From: Thecaphora thlaspeos
Taxonomy: Eukaryota; Basidiomycota; Ustilaginomycetes; Urocystidales; Glomosporiaceae
Length of the DNA stretch: 64,000 nt
Reading direction: 5' to 3'
Assembly (NCBI GenBank): GCA_900291925.1
Contig: UWYS01000004.1
Span: forward strand, 868,001 to 932,000
In this document: piece after piece, positions 24,501 through 35,551 of the stretch
Numbering within the stretch: the first letter of the stretch is position 1
Layout: each line of letters begins with the position of its first letter
Notes under the pieces: generated by a model
The model's input: the letters and a program-made list of their open reading frames with translations, nothing else
The model's database searches: none
Told to the model about the DNA's origin: nothing
Position numbers and translations under genes: made by a program

Positions 24501-25313
24501 AAGAGCAGCACGCTGGTTGCAGCCAAGGTGGCGCCTCCACCGCCGATGCCGGCGCCGACATCATCTACTACCTCTGCACAACGTTCGTCCGTTGGCGGAC
24601 CTGCTCGAGCGGGCGTCTCGGCGGCCTCGAACGCCGTTGGTCGGCCGCGAGAGGTCAACGGGGCGGCAGTTTCCGCGCCTCATCCTTCTGGTCCGAGGGG
24701 AATGGCCTCGGCGCAGCAACAGCAGCAGCAGCGCCCGCCTCAAGTAAACGGCGTCAATGGCGCCAACGGAGCGGCGGCAGCAGCAGCGGACAAGAAGCGG
24801 AAAGGTATCATTGTTTGCGACGAGATGCCCGACTCTTTGGCCAAGAAACGCAAGGCGGATGTGGACGGGATCTCGTACGGCGTACCTGCTGGAGCGTCGA
24901 AGCCGGCGATACCTACGCGTCCCTCCGCCGCCGTCAACGGAAGGGGGCCGCCAAACAGCTATGGCAGGCCGGCCATGCTGCCGCCCAAGCCCAACGGCAC
25001 CGCCATCAACGGTCAGCCACCACCGCAGCAGCCGCGGCGGACGGCTATCACGCCGAGCGACCGACCCCCGAGCGCTCGAGGCTTCCAGCCGCCGTCGGGG
25101 CCGAGAGGGAATCTTCCGCCGCGGCCGCGCCCGGACCCTACTGCCCACATTCCCGCCGGTGTACCGCGAGGGCCCAGGAGTGATCAGCAGCAGCGTCCTC
25201 CTCCGGGAGCTCCTACGGGACCATCGGCCTCTGCTGCTGCTACTTACAACAGCCGGGCGCCGAAGCCTTCCGATGCGGCGCTCAACTCGCTCTTTGTCAA
25301 GAAACGCCGCTAG
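18570..25313 (+). CDS. SEN1: SEN1 superfamily 1 RNA/DNA helicase
   Basis: A single exon of 2247 codons. The N-terminal approximately 900 residues are helical and match the Sen1 N-terminal domain, which contacts RNA polymerase II; a poly-Ser run follows the start. A charged low-complexity region (about 900-1230) precedes the SF1B helicase core: GPPGTGKT (1473-1480, Walker A), DEAAQ (from about 1705, motif II), GDPNQLPPTV, QYRMHPEI (about 1773), VDGFQGQEKD and NVAITRAK (motif VI). The last 250 residues are Pro/Ala/Gln-rich with Lys/Arg stretches that could be nuclear signals. Sen1 unwinds R-loops and terminates Pol II transcription of non-coding RNAs as part of Nrd1-Nab3-Sen1 in yeast; whether that complex exists in this fungus is not shown. 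All motif residues are intact. Confidence 0.96.
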   Translation: MSVSASAASSSSSSSSSSSRPAAPSAITIASHVQHARERQTGVATFADLISQALLYLEHGTGKKVHLFCSTGGPPDFELQSCMLRCFSFRAKDEVETWQRKIAHAIYSGNCVQCYQGYLDARERLRTAYLDTFPNDKVSGLLDFIDTWEQGLALDLLQRKNISPGSGLVALSPAECYAVLSLVASSKAEELRNKVRAALTTAHLAGLNELAAGLLIFAVDDDATARTFAARQMIHLKPLTTPIAANVVFDRAIATVASKLNDSGDRMDWSVVPMILRILPRSAAALTPAILNHVHDRGQHLPDVLKAYTTLLKLRGAAIWHDVCDDADEYPTLVLSAILDNPFFTSPLLQSHEATIDPKQRSLYFSWMGSHLASLKDPAQPLQGQHYAEALKRLANFLFERMQQGHVPNAYRSVSLKEAVDLVLHHADERSSRDVVDLYAPTIAAIALGTAAPDEETREAARDLMRQAFERDARAVADATEALAALTTKYHGVWKLHGKARKDPKLAATMDVLSVDDIYEQAAHDDYPAVVICSELWQEAYNALELRSGNEAYGVFLQVLAPISVYTPPSASTHLIRESPGHEAAYEAYSARVQGSVASVAKAFRTMRDGLAEKLADYGELATEDAAQALCVANGYSLLLLNFCPDAEVHKSAQNLLRQAFTDVQTRADCFRILVQIGTGQGLRALVDFLQSFVSVISKLVEANDLAKWMVRSFADLLGVFCDSTDGLLRPGTPWSIVDDGAKCQAVALKLPALWQLMCRSVAAIFRRTPLWSTLLAREDMVAWFRDVTIFATDLVEALSVFRSLLRTANGGGGGNVDEDGFDPSEEEAMTVALAQPLESATSWLRMNDQEILTETKGYIIKALEQFKEDGVDVPSESKRKLLDFIDQQLAIENPKQRHTLLTLEELGELKTLVDPPVDAIEISDRDDDEDGDGSSTLVGSDSGRGEKGKVRESSRPIIDNTHWWTSAGLFSSMLPSSSRERTKKQQQKRLKQQKLSFANSNVIDVDAKYGGDGEPQKRQPTLSFDFTSSSKSSKSSSSAAAAAAPPKAPSAPINAYKGAGARAAQLAGTTAPSRTVVPKAGTGKLAQLRQELGAPSRSWRPQNTNVRTAASSRAKDEEPIVAPAAVSSVTGAMGGKAVTAAAAKKGHGQKKDGSTSSSSSSSSDDSSDEEVEAKGLAALSKKKRSPLKPCGPLQPQPKRQIKVLEDPAISRARLERQEKERKRLLRSPPDYSALHRSILAWNYFHEGDRPPVPAGKEPAYRMVPPLIANAAEYGQVFGPLLLLECWAQFQQAREEADGLSDKTTVEIAGRATVDQFVDLNATITPAAVPKTFFLNETEIVRLKEIYAPPGRRLKTMLAKVQAFKRHPQGHAVTLRCCLIEDKQAINSSLTPRTKWELTKLFSLTTLHREFAALTTAAYYDLFQSVLGARVSPKAALSAETVSRAMQGYQVNEPQARAIVGSLATPGFSLIQGPPGTGKTKTICALIGAFISTRKGSATSSHSGGGGGGRSEAAGGPCKKILLCAPSNAAIDEVAKRARAGMRNAEGKMIYPRVVRIGRDEGINVAVKDVSLDHLIEQRLSGKAARDQDKPPPTDPSILHAEIHALKKQREDKQAELSAVQNNAALATQLQAEIRNLAAKRLAVMSKLDEAKDKAQTEYRQQEADRRKARTDILADADVICATLSGAGHEMLNTLPFEFETVVVDEAAQAVELSTIIPLRYGCKQCILVGDPNQLPPTVISQQAEKLRYSQSLFVRMFERAPDAIHLLSIQYRMHPEISVFPSTTFYESRLHDGPNMAQLTTQPWHHYELTRPLKFLSIKAPEMPGRGHSLINREEVNVALALYERLRQDYPHVDFDYRVGIVTMYKAQLFELKRTFAACYGQDIHHTIDFNTVDGFQGQEKDIIILSCVRSSAEARSIGFLGDRRRVNVAITRAKSNLFIIGNADHLSRSDPLWSQLVTTAKQRDALQSVTVSTFAKSSTLVAAKVAPPPPMPAPTSSTTSAQRSSVGGPARAGVSAASNAVGRPREVNGAAVSAPHPSGPRGMASAQQQQQQRPPQVNGVNGANGAAAAAADKKRKGIIVCDEMPDSLAKKRKADVDGISYGVPAGASKPAIPTRPSAAVNGRGPPNSYGRPAMLPPKPNGTAINGQPPPQQPRRTAITPSDRPPSARGFQPPSGPRGNLPPRPRPDPTAHIPAGVPRGPRSDQQQRPPPGAPTGPSASAAATYNSRAPKPSDAALNSLFVKKRR

Positions 25314-26827
25314 GAAAAAGGGGCAAGTGTGGCATTCGTTGGGCTCATCGTTTCTCTTTTTTCCGGTCGTGCGCAGACCATCGCTTTTATAGAGTTGTCG
25401 TCGTTGCAGCCTTCCTTGATCCTTTGTCGTTGCAAGCATTTGTAAAAGTAGCCGTTCCACGCAATCCCACTGCATCAATATCGTCGTGCCGTCGTCGTCT
25501 TAACCGCTGTCGACCTGTATGGAAGAAAAGGATGCCGCCCGGTGGGTCGTTCGTTGTACGATGTTCCGACAACTTTTTCGTCGCGGACAACAGAAATCTA
25601 AGAATAGGAGGCATGAGTCGGAGGGGCTCTTCTTTTGGATCTGGCTGGGTGGACAGGGGTGCGGCAGGTGCTGCGGAAGCTGCACCGTGATGCATGGATG
25701 CATGGCTTAGGGAGGTTGTCTTTGGGACTTCGCTCGGCGGGTAGCACGCAGCGGAACAGACGAACAGCTAGAGGGAAGCAAGCGTCGTCGATACGACAAC
25801 ACGTACGGAATCGAGCGCCGAAGCACAGAAGGTGGTAGGAGAGAGGGAGTCTTGATGCGTGACAGGGTAGGTTACGGTATGTAGGCCGTCGGTCGTCAGG
25901 CCTTGGAGCCCAGGGCCAGGCCACGCCAGGCCAGGCCACGCCACGCCACGCCAGGGTTCATTGTCTTAGACCCTGGCTTGGCTGGGTCGCTTCGTTTTCA
26001 TCGTCGAGCTTGTTGGTCTGCTGCGATGCCGCGCTGAACGAGGGAGGCAGGCGTCGGCGCTCCCGATGAGCCGGGCGTCCCGCCGTATGTACGTTGCCAC
26101 AGCGTAGTCGGAAGTTGCCGAGAAGGCACCTGAGCTTGCTTGCGGGCTGGGTACCTGGCTACTTAGCTAGGGCGGGTCGAGGTCCGCCTTGACGCATCCG
26201 AGGCCAGGGAGGCCCGCCCAAGGAGGTGGCCAGCCCCCCATGGCCGTGCATACGCGTTTTGGGAGGCTTCCAAGGATTTCCTGCGCGCTGCAGGCTGAGT
26301 GCCTCCGCCGGGCGGCCTTTCGATCTGCGCCGCCCTTTGTTCGGACCTGCTGGAAGCCAACACACACCGCTTAGCCACCCCCTCTCCCGCTTCTCGGCCT
26401 CTAATCGGCGCTTCCTCCCCACCCAACGCTTCTTCGACCGCCACTACGCTCATTCCCTCGCCCCTCGTCGACACCACGGACACGCGCTCCTTCTCTCCCC
26501 CTCGTCGGCGCCCACGGCCCACCACCACCAACCCTCTCCCGCCTCGCCCTCCATGTCTCCTCCCCGCGCTTGCTCATAACCGACGTGTGTCGGATCGCCA
26601 GTTTCCCCTTTTCCCTCCCCTCACTCCATAAAGAGGCGCCCATTGCTCTATCTCGCTTTCGGTCCAACTTGGCGCGCGCCATATCTTCCCTCTCCAAGCT
26701 CCTTGCTCGCCCTTTCTCGCGAAGCAGCAGCAGCAAGGCGGCCAGACCGAACGACCGACTGGCCAAACGACCTAGCCGCCTTTCACTCCACCCCGCTTCA
26801 ACCCCGCCGCACTAGCCTCTACACAAC
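25314..26827. other. Intergenic, SEN1 3' end to channel-gene promoter
   Basis: 1.5 kb with no recognised gene. A patch of near-repeats of CCAGG and CCACG lies at about 25908-25955. The 26360-26820 part is pyrimidine-rich and probably promoter plus 5' UTR of the CSC1-like gene. Overlapping frames on both strands have no family similarity. Confidence 0.45.
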
Positions 26828-29800
26828 ATGTCTGACTTCCAAGGCAAGAACTTCAACACGGGCTTCCAGGGCCTCGTTACCACCGCCGCCATCTTTGCCG
26901 GCGTCGGAGGCGCAGCCATCATCGGTTATGAGGTGCTCCGCCAGCTGCGCAGGCTTCCCAAGGTCCAGTTCGTCCGCTTCTGGAAGGAGAAGCGCAGGGA
27001 CCGCGAGGGCCAGGGCGGCGTGGATGGCGGCGTAGACGAGGAAGAGGGCGGTCACGGCGGCGCGCACGGCGTTGGGATAGGGACGCGCAGCAAGCTCACC
27101 TGCGAGGACTGGGAGATGGGCCACTTCTACCAAGCCAGAATGTTCCACGCTACGTGAGTGTTGCGATGCAGCTAGGACCCAACCCAATCTGACGTTGTCT
27201 GTTCCGCCTGACATTACTGACATCACCCCTCCCCCACCCTCCTGTGCTGCGTCCGACGTGCCTTGCCACTTACGACCCTTGTGATTCCGCCCGGTTCCCT
27301 CTTTCAGCAAGCCATCTCCCCCCTTGTCCCGGTGGCCGTTCGCCTGGATTAGGCAGGCGATTAAGTACAACGACCTCTTCTACGCCGAGCACACGGGCAT
27401 GGACACGGTCGTCTACGTCCGCTTCCTCCGCGCCTGCCTGTGGTGGACGCTGCTCCAGACGCTCACCACGGCGCCCATCCTCCTCACCATCCACATCAAG
27501 TTCAGCCGCGGCGTCTCCGTCACAGACATGTCGCGCGCCTCGCTCTCGTACCTCGTCACCATCCCCGGGCCTGGGTGCGGCGATATCGCCGACACGAGCT
27601 GCGCCCGCGAGCCCAACGCGCAGGGGCGCTCGCTGCTCTGGATCCACCTTTGCCTGCTCTGGTACATCAGCCTGACCTGGATTTACGCCCTCTACTGGAT
27701 CTCCAAGGGCTCGCTCCGGATACGGCGGGGCCTGATCCAGCAGACGCGCGATTGCTTACTCGAGGCGCGGAGGAAGGCGGCCAAGCGCGAGCAGCAAACT
27801 GACCAGGCCGACGATGTCGACCGCAGCTCGCCCCAGCTCCTGAAAGCGGCGGCCCTGAATTCGGCCCACGGCCTGCCTGCCGACACGAGCGATGGTTGGA
27901 GGCAACGTACGCTGATGGTCATGAACCTTCCGCCTACAATGCGCGACGAGGCGAGCATCCGGCGCTACTTTGAAGAGTTCCTCCGGCCCGACGACACCAG
28001 CATCCTCTCGGAATCGCACGTTGGCGGAGACGACGAAGAAGGACCCGGGCACAAGCACGGGCAGGGCGGCGGCAGCGCCTCGCGCGGGGGTGCACGAGCC
28101 GAAGGCGAGGCCAGCCTCGAAACGACCGCCTCCGAGCGGGCTCACTCGATGCAAGACCTGATCTCGCCAGACTACGATCGCACCCTCGGCGACGTCGGCG
28201 GCGGCGGCGGCACTCGCGAACAGTCACACCACTCTTCCGATCGCTTCCATGCACCTTGGGGCCCAGAGCCGGACTTGAACCCGGACCGCCACCTCAAGAG
28301 CCCCGTCCAGACCGTCGTCCTGGTCCGCAAGATGAACGAGCTCTCGTCGATGCTGGGCCGTAGGCAGGACGACCTCAACCAGCTCGAGGCGGCCCACATC
28401 AAGCTGGCGCAGAACGTGATGGCGACCGTCGGCAAGCGGACCATCAAACTGCGGCGGAGGGCTCAGAGGGAAGCCGCCGGGGCAAAGGCGGCGGACGATC
28501 GGACTGCCAAGGCCGCGAGCCGTGGCAAGGGGACCGCCGATGAAATTTTTGGCGCCGTCTCGGGCCTCTTTGGCAGGCTCGGCGGCGGCGGCGGCAAGCG
28601 CAGGAAGCAGCGACATGGTCCTAACTCCGCCATGGACTCCGATGATGTCCTGGCCAGCAGCGGGCCCCCCTCCGGCACGCAGACGCCGGACCAGCTCGAG
28701 CTCGACCTGGAGAAGATGGCGCCGACGCAGCTCACCGCGGAGGCCAAGGCCAAGATCGACGACCTCGCGCGGCGGCTGGCGCGCTTCTCGCCGGCCAATA
28801 CCGGCCTGCACAGCCGCGAAAAGCAGCTGATCGGCCAGGACGAAGAGGCTGAGGGAAACGAGATGCACGAGACGGTGTGGGAGGCGCTGGCCGAGGTTCC
28901 GCGCGAGATGCTCGACCCGTACCAGCCCGTGACGCGGCTCTCGGCCCTTTTCCGTGGCCAGACGGTCCCGACGATCGACTACCTGCTGACCAAGCTCAAC
29001 CTGTTGACGGCGCTGGTGACCGAGATGCGTTCACGTCCGCCGACGAGCTACGAGCCCACCTCGACCGCCTTTGTCACGTTCCGCGACCCGCGCCAGGCGC
29101 GGATGGTGTGGCGCGAGCTCAAGAGTCAGATTGTCGTCAAGGTGCGGCTCGCGCCCGAGGTCAAGGATCTCGACTGGGAGCGGCTGATGCGCACCTCGTT
29201 CACCGGCGACCTGGTTCGCGGCCTCGGCGTCAACGTCGGTTTCTGGACGTTCACCATCTTCTGGGTCATCATCATCAACATCATCACCAACACGCTCTTC
29301 TCGGTCCAGTCGCTGAAAAAAGTGCTTCCGGGCGTCCAGCAATTCTTCGACAGCCACAAGAACTTCGAGGCCTTCCTCTCCATCACGCTGCCGACCGTCA
29401 TCGTATCGTTGATCACCATGGCGATCCCCGAGCTCATCTTCCAGACCAGCAAGCGCGCCCAGGGCTTTGTCACCTTCAGCGCGCTCTACGACATGTGCCT
29501 GGTACGCTACTGGAAGTTTGTCATCTGCAACGTTGTCATCTTCTTCTGCGTCGGCGTCACTACGGTCAAGGCGATCCTCTCGCAGGTCAACGAGTCGGGC
29601 CGGATTCTCGATAATATCGCCTTCAGCTTTCCGACGGCGGCGCCCTTTTTCGTCTCGTACCTGATCCTCCAGCTGGCGCTCCAGTCGGGCTTTGAGCACG
29701 TCGGCTTCATGATCGCGCTGCTCCAGCACCTCGGCGCGCGCAAGGCCGTTACGCCGCGGACGCGCGCGCTCAAGACGCTCCCACGCAACTTCAACCGCTA

Positions 29801-32800
29801 CTACTGGCTCCCGCTCCACATCAACATCATGGCGATCCAGTTCATCTTTGCCATCCTCAATCCGCTCGTCCTACCGTTCGCGCTCGTCTACATGTCGGTA
29901 GCGCTTGTTGTCTTCAAGAAGAACTTTGCCTACCACTACTACCGCCGCTTCAACGAGATGCAGGGCGTCGTCTACTTCACTCGGATCCTCCGCTACAGCC
30001 TCGACGCGGTGACGGTGATGCAGGTGGTGCTGCTCATCTTCTTCAGCGTCACCCACCAGGGTTCGATCTACATCGGCATGACGGCAGTCCTGATCCCACT
30101 CACGGTCATCGTCAAGCTGCTGGCAACGCGGCTGTGGAAGTCGCAGTGCCGCGCCGTCGAGGACGAAGAGGCCGAGGCCGTCTGTGGGATCGACTCGCGC
30201 CCCTCGCGCTGGGGCGAAAAGGCCGACCGCGACTACGGCGAGACGGCGCACGACGACGCTCTCGACAGCCGCAGCCCGCTCGACGCTCGTGCCAGCGGCC
30301 GTTACCCGGCCATCGTCCCGCCGCCGCAGACGGGCTCGACCTTCTACCGCGCTTGGCAGCGCGTCCACGACTCATTCAACGCCAACGGCCTCGACAAGGT
30401 GAGCTACATCGCCTCGGCCCATGCCCAGGGCAAAAAGGTCAACCACCCGCTCGAGATGGGCGCCAAGACGCTCGCCAAGACGCCCGAGGAGCTCTTCCGC
30501 AGAACGGCGGCGCAGGGCAAGCATCTCACCTCGGCCGCCAGGCACCACCTCGGCATGGATCCCTTGGCGGGCGACTCGCGGACCAGCGTCGATCGCCACG
30601 GTCTCGATCGCGACTCACAGAGGAGCGCGCTTTCGCGTCCGCCATCTAACCTCAGCGGCAACTCCGCCAGACTCGGCCATCACGACGGCCACGGCAAGAA
30701 GGGTCGGACCATCAGCTTCGGCCAGGCCCCCTGGACGTCGAAGTCGGAGGCCGGCGATGACCCGCTGACAGAGACGCCGGACCAGATGCTGCACGACCTC
30801 CGCGTCGCAAGGGCCGTCTCGAAGCGGCGCAAGGGTGACTATGGACGCACGCGCGTCGCCGCCTTAGGCCTGATGCGAGGCAACAGCACCCGGAGCGAGG
30901 AGCGACCGTTCCTCTCGGGTTACGACGCCGTCTCGGCGCACGCTCCTGTCGCGAGCGAGGATGACGGTGACCTCAGCTTTGCCGATGGCGATGCGCCCTT
31001 TCTCGAGCTGCACGAGGAGATGGCGCGGTCGAAGAGCATCAAGCGCTCTTCGAGCCGGCGGCTGGCCTACAGTCACAGCACGCTCAAAAAGCGAAAAAGC
31101 CCGCTGCCCGCGCTGGACCCCTCCACCGTGTACGATCTTGGCGAGCCCATTCGTGAGGTGTCCGAGAATGGCGGTTCCCGCGAGACCGACGCCATGGCTC
31201 GCGTGATGGCGGAGAAGGCCCGCAAGCTCGACGGTAAGGGCACTAGAGCCGGCACAGACGTCGACGTCGACGGAGAGACAATGCCGAGGACGTCCCGCAA
31301 CGGTGGCGGCAGCCGTTGGGCCATCAAGGGTATCTCGGGCGCGGAGGAAGAGGGCAGCGACGACGACGAAGATGACTACTCCGACGAGAGCGATGATGAC
31401 GAAGACGACGACGACGCCGCCCGACCCCTTGTTTGCCCGCATGCGCCGGTCCGGTGGGATGACACTCCCAACAACACGGCCCGCTACAACAACCCCTTCT
31501 ACAACCGCGAGCTCGACCCGTATCTCTGGCTTCCGCGCGACCCGCTCGCCCCGCTGGACCTGTGCGATACGATCGAGTGGCACGGGGCGGCGCTCGTCAG
31601 CTCGCAGGGAGGCCCCGGCCACGTCGGCGAGTGGGACTATGACGATGATGACGACGGCGACAACGACAACGACGATGAAATGGACGGCGACGGAATCCGC
31701 TTCGGCGGCGAGGCGGGCGACGCCAAGCTCACCCACCTCGACCTGCTCGACGGCAATGAGGAGATCATGGTCTCGAGCACGCTGGCGAGGCACCTCGAGC
31801 AGGTCGAGGATGTCGACCAGGCGCCCGACCCGGCTGCCAGCCTGCCCAAGAACCTGATGGAGGACTACAAGAAAGCGCTGCGGAGGACGAGCCGGAGCGA
31901 GAGCGCCGACATGTCGACCGCCGGGCTGTCGTCTGAGGGTACCTTCATGGGCGGCAGCCGCTCCAAGATATTGGCGACCGGCAACGAGAGCTTCAAGTCG
32001 CCCACGTTGTCGGCGCGCATCCTGGCCGACGAGAGGTTTGCCGGTCTGGAGCCGCTCGATCTGACTCAGGCCACGCTGCGCCGTGGCTCGAATGCCGATG
32101 CCGAGACGATGGCCTCGCCGCACACCGCCGCCACCGACGCCTCACAATCGATGCCCCCCTCGATTTCGCTGCAGATCCCGCAGCGTGGATCGAGCGAGGC
32201 CTCAGGTCGGCGCGTCAGCCCTGGCGGCCACAGTCCTACGGCGCTGCGGCGGATCAGCTTCGAGAGCCGCGACCCGCTCGCCGAGACGCCCGAGGAGGCG
32301 GGTCAGGCCAAGGCGGAAGAGGTCATGACGTCGGACGAGCGCTCGACGACGACGACCGGATCGCCCCGTGCGCCGAGGGCGCGGGCGGCCTCGTCGCACG
32401 TCACGCCCGGACGGCGTCCTGGAACGGCAGAGACGATGGGCTCGACCGCGACCGCCGCTGACCGTCGTCGCATGGCCGTCAGCAACTCCGGAATTTCGTT
32501 TGCGCCGCCCGAAGCCTCCGAGTTCGGCCTGGGCCACCGCAAGCCCCGCCAGAGCCCGACGCATCCCAGGAAGCGCGGTTCTGGCGTCTACAGCCAGGGG
32601 GTTGCCAGCGGCGGTATCGGCGGCGCCGGATCGATGGCGAGCACCAACGCAAACCGCATCGTCACGCTGCGGGCCGCCCTCAAGGCCGAGGCGCTCGAGG
32701 AGGAGCGGCGCCACACGCTCAAGGAGAAGCTGACGAAGCGCGGCAAGAAGTCAAAGGTAGGCGGCGACGATAAGACCGACGAAGGCCAGGGAGCTGCTAG

Positions 32801-33539
32801 CGCCGCGGCTGCCGAGGGCGACGACGACGTCCAAGCCAACACGGCCACAGGCGGATCGGGCGTCCACCGCAATGGCTCGATCATGGCGCGCTACGAGGCT
32901 CGCCAGCGGCGGCGCGAGAAGAACGCCAGCGAATTCGGCATGGCGGGCAACATCAACGAGAGCCGCGAGGACGAAGGCGGTGCGCCGGTCGAGTACACCT
33001 TCGCCACCCCTGCCGCGGCGCCGGGAGACGCTAGCGCGCCGTCGTGGATGAAGAGCCCGAGAGATCGCGGCTCGAGCCGATTCAGGGCGGCCGCCTTAGG
33101 CGCCTTGAGCCTAGCCCGGGCCCACACGACGGCGACGAGTCAACAGAGCAACATCGTCCAGACCAAGGCAGGTGAGGCGAGCCAGGCCGATCGGCTGGCC
33201 GCAGCACGCAGCCAGTGGAATCAGCGACATGCGTCCGGAGGCTCGGAGCTGCAGATGAAGGAGCTGTCTGGCCCATCTGCAACCGGGCAGCAGACCCCGC
33301 AGCCGCAGACGGCGACGGAGAGCGAGGCCGGTTCTGTCGCAGCAGGGCCAGGAGGAGGAGGAGGAGGTGACGGCAACGTCGCAGTTGGTACCGAGGATGG
33401 CTCGGTGTCAGCGCAGGCCCCTTCATCGCATAGCGTTCAGCCTTCGTTCGATCCAGACGTGACGCTTGGCGGCGAAATGGGTCAAGAAGAGGAAGGCGAA
33501 GGGTCGCGAACGCCGAGGCAAGTTGACAGGGCGCTCTAA
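26828..33539 (+). CDS. CSC1/OSCA-type stress-gated cation channel with giant C-terminal tail
   Basis: Two exons, join(26828..27153, 27308..33539), encode about 2185 aa; the 154-nt intron is phase 2 and restores a Thr codon. N-terminal membrane helices lie at about 13-37, 143-172 and 217-240. A cytosolic RRM-like region (about 245-745) includes the conserved TAFVTFRDPRQARM and is inflated by Gly/Ser/His insertions. The seven-helix RSN1_7TM core lies at about 746-1050 (for example FWTFTIFWVIIINIITNTLFS, LPTVIVSLITMAIPELIF, FNRYYWLPLHINIMAIQFIFAILNPLVLPFALVYMSVALVVFKKNFAY split over two helices). These proteins (DUF221, CSC1, Rsn1, Phm7) conduct Ca2+ in response to osmotic or mechanical stress. 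The remaining approximately 1135 residues are disordered, acidic and Ser-rich. That is far longer than the usual 850-1300 aa family length, and no second domain was recognised. Confidence 0.88.
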
Positions 33540-34237
33540 GTGGTCTGCGCGCCGATGCTTCTCCTTGCCCTGTGACTCTCGATGCGATTAGCAAGGCTAG
33601 TCCTGCGAGCGGCAACGGGATATATATCCCTTCTCTCGCTGCGGTCGTCTTCCAATCTCCCGAGGTTTTGCTTTTCCCTTGCTGCTGACACCCCATCTAG
33701 ACATGTAAACCCTTTGCTTGCTTCGTGTAGATCTGCACTCTTAATACTATTTTATGTGCTGCCCATCACCGATAACTAGCTATTTGAATGCCGTTACCGA
33801 TGTAATGTTAAAGTCATCAGGAGGGGCAGGATTGAGGCACGAGGACTGAGCAGCGCGGCGAGGCGAGGCGTGGAAATTGTGTCGGCCGTGTGACGAGGGA
33901 GGGGCCGCTGCCTGCCCGCCCGGCTTGGCTGCTGCAGGGGTGGGTGCCGGGGCGCTAGGGCCAGGCTCAAGCTCGACGTCGGAAACCCATCGCTGCCCGC
34001 CTGATCCGCCACCCCTCGACCCTTTGATGACCACCATCCCTGTCCCCCACACCGTTCCAGCTCTTTCACCTCGCCTCACTCGAACAGCGCTCTACGACCA
34101 TCCCCAGACGGTTATCGTTCTTTCCAGCTACGCGACACACACCGCTCATATCCATCCGACTGCCAGCCGCCGGCGAGCGACCACTCCAGCCAGCCAGCCA
34201 GCCAGCCAGCCACCAACCCCCCGGACTACAGCCCAAC
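33540..34237. other. Intergenic, channel 3' end / VMA6 promoter
   Basis: 700 bp. The proximal part is AT-rich (about 33690-33800) and suits a polyadenylation region. The distal part contains a CCAG tetranucleotide repeat immediately before the VMA6 ATG. No coding signal. Confidence 0.5.
34186..34212. repeat. CCAG microsatellite in VMA6 5' UTR
   Basis: Six complete CCAG units and a partial one, ending 25 bp before the VMA6 start codon. Copy number could vary between strains and alter the leader. Confidence 0.9.
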
Positions 34238-35551
34238 ATGGAGATGATTTCGTTCAACGTCGACACGGGTTACCTGGAGGGTGTCGTCCGTGGCTACCGC
34301 AGCTCCCTGCTCCAGTCGCACCACTACCAGTCGCTGACGCAGTGCGAGACGCTCGACGACTTCAAGATGCAGCTCCAGGCGACCGACTACGGCAACTTTC
34401 TCCAGAACGAGCCGTCGCCCATCTCGACGTCGACCATCGCTGACAAGGCTGCGCGCAAGCTAGTGGCTGAGTTCGAGTACCTCCGCACCAACGCCGCCTA
34501 TCCGCTCAACAAGTTCTTCGACTACATGACGTACGCCTACATGATCGACAATGTCATCCTCCTCATCACGGGGACGCTGCACGACCGAGACACGCACGAT
34601 CTGCTCGCGCGCTGCCACCCTCTCGGCGTGTTTGACACGCTCCCCGCGCTGTGCGTCGCATCGACCGTCTCGGAGCTGTACCACTCTGTGCTGGTCGAGA
34701 CGCCGCTGGCCCCCTACTTCCGCGACTGCCTGAGCGCGAGCGACCTCGACGACCTCAACATTGAGATCATCCGCAACACGCTCTACAAGGCGTACCTCGA
34801 GGACTTTCACGCCTTCTGCCAGAGCCTCGGCGGCACGACGGCAGAGACGATGGGCGAGCTGCTCAGTTTCGAGGCAGACCGACGAACGATCAACATCACC
34901 ATCAACTCGTTCGGGACATCGCTGAGCAAGGAGGAGAGGGCGAGGCTCTTTCCGACCATCGGCAGGCTCTTCCCGGCCGGCAACAACATCCTGGCTAAGG
35001 CAGACGAGCTCGAACAGGTCAAGGGCGTGTGCGATCAGATCCCGCAGTACCGCGGCTTCTTTGAGAGCAGCGGCGGGATGGGCGGCAACGGAGAGGCGAA
35101 CGCCGACATGCTCGAGGACAAGATGTTCAAGTTGGAGGTGCAGCGTGAGTCCGCCCCAGACCCACCTCTCGTCCACGTCGTGTTGACTTGGTAGCACCTT
35201 TGCGTCGCACGAGGCCCCCCCACTGACTCCTGTCCCTCTCTTCACCCCCCGCACGTCCCCGTCAACGCCACGACGCAGTCAACCGGATCCTAACAATCAC
35301 CCAATTCCAATTCGGCATCTTCTACGCCTGGCTCAAGCTGAAAGAACAAGAAATCCGCTCCATCACCTGGATCGCCGAATGCATCGCTCAGAACGCAAGA
35401 GGTGAGTCTGGGCTGCCACCGTTCTTTCCCCCTCCCCCTGTGCTCTTTTGCCTCTTTGGGCTCCGGTCCGTCGCAACTAACGCGTGATTCACCTTTGTAT
35501 GCCCATTTGTCCTGCGCAGATCGTATCTCTGACTTCATCCCGCCTCTCTGA
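34238..35551 (+). CDS. VMA6: V-type H+-ATPase subunit d
   Basis: Three exons, join(34238..35144, 35279..35401, 35520..35551), give 353 aa, close to the 345 aa of the yeast protein. Start [25 protein letters not shown], internal [23 protein letters not shown], and end [40 protein letters not shown] are all canonical and are assembled correctly by the splices. Subunit d sits on the c-ring of the Vo sector and couples it to the central stalk (subunits D and F) at vacuolar and endosomal membranes. Phases 1 and 1 both close. The last exon codes for only ten residues. The gene is convergent with the wall-protein gene. Confidence 0.96.

Noticed and set aside
30864..32123. A 419-codon minus-strand frame opposite the channel tail
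   Set aside because: It has no family similarity or plausible start context, and the plus-strand frame is continuous across the region.
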